From the NCBI GenBank assembly GCA_002429455.1, contig DIZU01000102.1, forward strand, positions 703-8,788: a stretch of 8,086 bases of DNA. The letters are read 5' to 3'. This DNA comes from Methylotenera sp. UBA6020. Lineage in GTDB: Bacteria > Pseudomonadota > Gammaproteobacteria > Burkholderiales > Methylophilaceae. Below the pieces are notes generated by a model. That model made no database searches. It was not told the origin of the DNA and saw nothing but the letters and a program-made list of their open reading frames with translations. Of this stretch, positions 5,816 to 8,086 are shown piece after piece. A program made the position numbers and the translations under genes. The first letter of the stretch is position 1. The number at the start of each line of letters is the position of its first letter.

Positions 5816-6079
5816 TCAACAATCTGAGCTACGAATGAGAATGGAACCATCATTCTCGAAACGTTTTTGAGCAATAAGCTTCTCTGCTATCCGTTCGATT
5901 GCGGGTCGGTGGCGAGAAAACACAGCAGTTGGTTGGAGGCAGTCATTCTCAAAGTTATCCTTTAATGCTTCCAATGAAATTTCACAACCGATAGTGTCAT
6001 TTCCAACGATTGCAGCAAATTTTACGACCATGCGACCCGAGTCGTAGAGGGTGGAATTAGGAAATCGTGCTATGTTCAT
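5816..6079 (-). CDS. DUF1488 family protein (cassette gene)
   Basis: The 87-residue protein begins MNIARFPNSTLYDSGRMVVKF and continues with GCEISLEAL (31-39) and FSRHRPAIERIAEKLI (54-69). That is the order seen in DUF1488 proteins: a short N-terminal FPN segment, beta strands, 'vs.eaL', then 'f..nr..I...A'. Family members are small cytosolic proteins of unknown function. I chose the ATG at 6079 because AAAAGGAG lies six bases upstream. A longer in-frame start at 6154 would run through the attC-like site at 6101-6141 and loses the family's usual N-terminus. The gene fits a cassette: the attC-like core of the previous cassette ends 21 bases before the start, and another attC-like site follows the stop (TGA, 5816-5818). 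It ends with a C-terminal Cys. Confidence 0.75.
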   Translation of the reverse strand: MNIARFPNSTLYDSGRMVVKFAAIVGNDTIGCEISLEALKDNFENDCLQPTAVFSRHRPAIERIAEKLIAQKRFENDGSILIRSSDC

Positions 6080-6100
6080 GAAGTACTCCTTTTGTTTGTC

Positions 6101-6141
6101 ACCCAATGTTTGAAGTAAGGGGTTTGACTGATGGATTAGGC
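6101..6141 (-). repeat. Very short attC-like site (41 bp)
   Basis: The minus strand reads GCCTAAT (left core), CCATCA, GTCAA, ACCCC, TTAC, TTCAAAC, ATTGGGT (right core). The outer cores pair over all seven positions with G-T wobbles. The inner GT-C-AA pairs with TTAC and leaves one C unpaired, the same extrahelical C as in the clear attC at 6547-6612. It starts three bases after the stop of the repeat-protein gene. At 41 bases it is shorter than the usual attC (about 55-140), as if the central stem had been deleted. Confidence 0.6.
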
Positions 6142-6144
6142 AGA

Positions 6145-6501
6145 TTAATTGCAATATGTAGAACTGCCGATTTTTTGACAGGTTGTACCATCAGACCCAT
6201 ATGTTGTATTGCCAATCCTCTGAACAGTCGTGCCGTTTGAGTTATAGAGCGTATTATCTATTTGCTGTGATGTAGAGCCGTCGGAATTGTAATTTGTGTT
6301 TCCAATTCTTTGCGATGTACTACCGTTAGAACCATAAGTAGTGTTGCCAATGCTTTGAGAGGTTGAACCGTTTGAGCCATAGGTGCTATTACCTATGTTT
6401 TGATAAGTAGTTCCTTTCTGTCCGTGAAGATAATCTTCCGCCTGAGCATTTGCGATTACTAACCCCAATATTACCGCAGCAAAAATGACTGATTTTTTCA
6501 T
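6145..6501 (-). CDS. Small secreted protein of six 15-residue repeats (cassette gene)
   Basis: The 118-residue product has a signal peptide (MKKSVIFAAVILGLVIANAQA, cleavage expected after residue 21). Residues 30-118 are six tandem copies of a 15-residue unit, consensus G-S/T-T-x-Q-x-I-G-N-x-x-Y-x-S-N/D. The last unit is one residue short and carries Cys108 and Cys117, which could form a disulfide. The regular Gln, Asn, Gly and Tyr spacing suggests a repetitive beta structure, loosely like amyloid-type strand-loop repeats; that is inference. I chose the ATG at 6501 because TTAGGAG lies upstream at good spacing and the signal peptide starts there. The open frame extends to 6831 but would cross the attC and the neighbouring gene. 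Its cassette begins at the crossover in 6547-6553 and ends in the short attC-like site. Similar repeat proteins occur as hypothetical proteins; I know no function. Confidence 0.8.
   Translation of the reverse strand: MKKSVIFAAVILGLVIANAQAEDYLHGQKGTTYQNIGNSTYGSNGSTSQSIGNTTYGSNGSTSQRIGNTNYNSDGSTSQQIDNTLYNSNGTTVQRIGNTTYGSDGTTCQKIGSSTYCN
6148..6414 (-). repeat. Six tandem 45-bp coding repeats
   Basis: These encode residues 30-118 of the secreted repeat protein, with each unit 15 codons long (the last 14). Units 2 and 3 are nearly identical at the protein level (GSTSQ-x-IGNT), while units 4 and 6 have diverged more (IDNTLYNSN; GTTCQKIGSSTYC). The pattern fits growth by duplication with later drift. 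It is in frame throughout and is not a CRISPR array. Confidence 0.85.
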
Positions 6502-6546
6502 GGTAATTCTCCTAATTAGCACGGCATTGAAGGCGATGCTGCTAAC

Positions 6547-6612
6547 GCCTAACGTAGAAGTAACCGGCCTGCGCGGCTTTTTGCGCAGGTCCGGTTGACT
6601 GTAGGGTTGGGC
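6547..6612 (-). repeat. Integron attC site (66 bp)
   Basis: The minus strand reads GCCCAAC (left core), CCTACA, GTCAACC, then the arm GGACCTGCGC, loop AAAAAGCC, the arm GCGCAGGCC, GGTTAC, TTCTAC, and GTTAGGC (right core). Left and right cores match RYYYAAC and GTTRRRY. GT-C-AACC pairs with GGTTAC and leaves one unpaired C on the left side only, the extrahelical base that sets polarity. That polarity makes the minus strand the cassette direction, agreeing with the gene at 6617-7306, whose TAA stop is five bases away. Strand exchange would fall between G and TTAGGC (6553/6552). The minus strand continues GTTAGC immediately after, a partial second core. Confidence 0.9.
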
Positions 6613-6616
6613 GTCA

Positions 6617-7306
6617 TTACAGAGGCCCCGATTGACGCAAACGACGAGCCTCGGCGAGAAGACTTCCAAGTCCGCGTGGCCCGAAGGAAAGCATTCGATC
6701 GATTTCATCGTCGGTGAATTTAAGTTCATCGCCAAGCGGATCGGGCATATTTTCAGGCCAACGAATAAAGCGATATAGAAACGCCAGGGACTTCTCCGAC
6801 AACGGGTCTCGAACGTCCCCTGAATAGGCAATCATGTGTTCTGGACTTTCTGCGTAGAACGAACTCGGGAGACCTTCGATAGATGGCCAAATGAGATCGT
6901 ATAGTCTGGTTCTCCAATATTCTTTCCTCTCCCGATATATCAGTTGGTGGCTGGGTTCAGTGATGTTCTTTCCCAGTGTTTCCGCTGTGATGACCAGACG
7001 AGCAGACGAAAGCCACGCAAGGCGGCGATTGGAGGGCTGAGAGGATTCATCTTCCGGCGCCAACTTTTCATAGGCCTTTTCCAGCAAGTCCGTAGCGGCC
7101 TCTAGTAAGTCCTCCGATCTCGCTCGGCGCAGATTGGAAAGAAATGCTACGAGGGCGGTCAAAACGCCCGCAGCGACGAGCAGGGGGCCAAGATCAAGAA
7201 TTGAGACCGAGTCAGGCGCCCGAACGAGTCGCAAGAGGAGAACACCGGCGACAAGGCCGGCGTCAAGTGCCAACGCCAATACAGCCGAATTCAGCAATGC
7301 ACCCAT
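6617..7306 (-). CDS. Hypothetical membrane protein with two N-terminal helices (cassette gene)
   Basis: This is a 229-residue protein that I cannot assign to a named family. Two hydrophobic segments at about residues 3-27 and 36-58 are joined by a short loop (VRAPDSVSILD), followed by a positive patch, NLRRARSE (58-65). The rest (about 60-229) is a soluble, mostly helical domain rich in Arg, Glu and Leu, including SSARLVITAETLGKNI and YRERKEYWRTRLYDLIW. By the positive-inside rule both ends should face the cytoplasm. Its codons are more G/C-rich than those of the repeat-protein and DUF4145 genes, consistent with a separate origin. The ATG at 7306 has AGGA four bases upstream. The stop is five bases before a well-formed attC, so gene and site make one integron cassette. 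No function is proposed. Confidence 0.75.
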   Translation of the reverse strand: MGALLNSAVLALALDAGLVAGVLLLRLVRAPDSVSILDLGPLLVAAGVLTALVAFLSNLRRARSEDLLEAATDLLEKAYEKLAPEDESSQPSNRRLAWLSSARLVITAETLGKNITEPSHQLIYRERKEYWRTRLYDLIWPSIEGLPSSFYAESPEHMIAYSGDVRDPLSEKSLAFLYRFIRWPENMPDPLGDELKFTDDEIDRMLSFGPRGLGSLLAEARRLRQSGPL

Positions 7307-7673
7307 ATGATCCTATAACTGTTGTGAATGTTGATTTTGAAATGTTGTTTTTCTTTTAAAATCTTGATGTTAGGTGCTGCTCTCTCAGTATAGTAACGAA
7401 TAGCAGGTACAGACGCAAATCGTTTGTCAAAACTTGCCTTTTGAACTTGATTGTTTGGAATTAGTAGAAGCTAGAGCATCCATTTTTGGTTGGCTCCAGC
7501 CGATCACGGATTATGGCATTAACGTTAACGCGTCACGCTCTTTGCCATACTTCCAACAACGTCATCATGTTAAACTGATGATTAATATATTTATAGCCCC
7601 CGTGTTATGGGGTTCTCCAGAAACGTGCCTCAAGCAATAACAGCTTAAGGCAGTAGAATTTTTAAGGTATTTT
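7307..7673. other. Intergenic region with a weak attC-like envelope
   Basis: No gene is supported here. At 7313-7375 the minus strand has ACCTAAC (a perfect left core, 7369-7375) and GTTATAG (imperfect right core, 7313-7319) around an AT-rich ten-pair hairpin, GATTTTGAAA/TTTTAAAATC (7333-7342 and 7354-7363). This could be a decayed attC bounding the first cassette. Further right are a palindrome TTAACGTTAA near 7520-7529, a weak CCCC/GGGG hairpin near 7600-7615, and AT-rich sequence that probably holds the promoter of the ATPase gene. A plus-strand open frame at 7434-7640 lacks a ribosome site and any recognisable motif. Confidence 0.35.
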
Positions 7674-8086
7674 ATGGACTTCACAGAAGAAAATATCGCA
7701 TCCCTATTTGGTCATGAAGCAGCTGAAGATGAAGATATTGAACGCCTTAGAGGATATTATCTTAAAGGCAATATATTTGAGCAAGTAGCCAACGATTTAC
7801 CGCTCAGAATATTAGTTGGCCACAAGGGTATTGGGAAGTCAGCTTTATTTCATGTCGCTATGGCAGAAGAAAGGCAACGAGGGAAATTATCCATATTAAT
7901 TAGGCCTGATGATATTGTCGGTATAGGAGATACCGAAACCGATATTTTGAAGTTAATTAGAGAATGGAAAACTGGTATTACAGAAATTATTTCAAGGAAA
8001 GCGCTTATCTCATTTGGGCTACAATTTGATGGTGCTAGATCTAAAATTAACGAATATGGAGGAAAGGTAGTTGACTTTCTTCAAGC
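7674..8086 (+). CDS. P-loop ATPase, Sll1717-like, N-terminal part (runs off the window)
   Basis: The first 137 residues are present. The start at 7674 is supported by AAGGT six bases upstream, and no stop appears before the window ends. RILVGHKGIGKSALFHVA (45-62) contains a Walker A motif, Gly49-x4-Gly54-Lys55-Ser56, directly after a hydrophobic strand. Before it, FGHEAAEDEDIERLRGYYLKGNIFEQV (12-38) matches the opening of the Sll1717-type P-loop ATPase family: FG, acidic AAEDE, L..YYLK, then the P-loop. Proteins of this type are large AAA-like/STAND-like ATPases found in accessory and defence-type regions (family knowledge); their role is mostly unproven. Walker B and later domains lie outside the window. 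It is on the strand opposite the cassette array and is probably not part of it. Confidence 0.75.
   Translation, partial: MDFTEENIASLFGHEAAEDEDIERLRGYYLKGNIFEQVANDLPLRILVGHKGIGKSALFHVAMAEERQRGKLSILIRPDDIVGIGDTETDILKLIREWKTGITEIISRKALISFGLQFDGARSKINEYGGKVVDFLQ

Noticed and set aside
6080..6154. Longer start for the DUF1488 protein at 6154
   Set aside because: The added residues come from the attC-like site and ribosome binding site. The ATG at 6079 has AAAAGGAG six bases upstream and matches the usual family length.
6148..6414. CRISPR array
   Set aside because: The regular 45-base period is an in-frame protein repeat with no distinct spacers and no cas genes nearby.
6502..6831. Longer start for the secreted repeat protein (open frame back to 6831)
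   Set aside because: It would run through the attC at 6547-6612 and overlap the membrane protein gene in another frame. The ATG at 6501 has a good ribosome site and begins a proper signal peptide.
7434..7640. 68-residue plus-strand open frame
   Set aside because: It has no ribosome binding site, no recognisable motif and no homologous-looking pattern. It spans palindromes and a weak hairpin before the ATPase gene.

Overview
The window looks like one end of a draft contig from a proteobacterium. A beta- or gammaproteobacterium is most likely, and a methylotroph or nitrifier-like betaproteobacterium would fit, but nothing here fixes the genus. Supporting features are AAGGAG-type ribosome binding sites, a textbook FNR box, a tRNA with an encoded CCA end, and integron attC recombination sites. 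The first 16 bases match the 3' part of the Nextera (Tn5 mosaic-end) adapter, so they are almost certainly library sequence and not genome.

Left part (17-4231), ordinary chromosomal genes. A PAS-type sensor fragment lies just downstream of a membrane-anchored or secreted PrxQ/Bcp peroxiredoxin, both on the minus strand. A DUF1003 two-helix membrane protein and a YflT/general-stress-17M-like protein follow, also on the minus strand. A Crp/Fnr-family regulator reads the other way and has a perfect TTGAT-N4-ATCAA box about 100 bases upstream of its start. It converges on an NAD(P)H-dependent FMN/quinone reductase. The group reads as a stress and redox neighbourhood.

Middle (4268-5343). A strong sigma70 promoter drives tRNA-Arg(CCT) on the plus strand. 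A DUF4145 zinc-ribbon protein lies behind it on the minus strand. tRNA-Arg genes are common island insertion points, and what follows looks accessory.

Right part (5344-7375), an integron-type cassette array read on the minus strand. A clear 66-bp attC (6547-6612) sits five bases after the stop of a two-helix membrane protein gene. The next cassette carries a small secreted protein made of six 15-residue repeats and ends in an unusually short attC-like site (6101-6141). The next carries a DUF1488 protein and ends in a second short attC-like site (5765-5806). No integrase is visible, so in this window the array is a CALIN (attC cluster lacking an integrase). A GC-rich stretch full of hairpins without a convincing ORF (5549-5735) follows; I cannot assign it.

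Right edge (7674-8086). A P-loop ATPase, resembling the Sll1717-type family, starts on the plus strand and runs off the window. The cassette proteins do not form a recognisable pathway. Cassettes are normally independent units that may share transcription, and the ATPase looks like a separate accessory gene.
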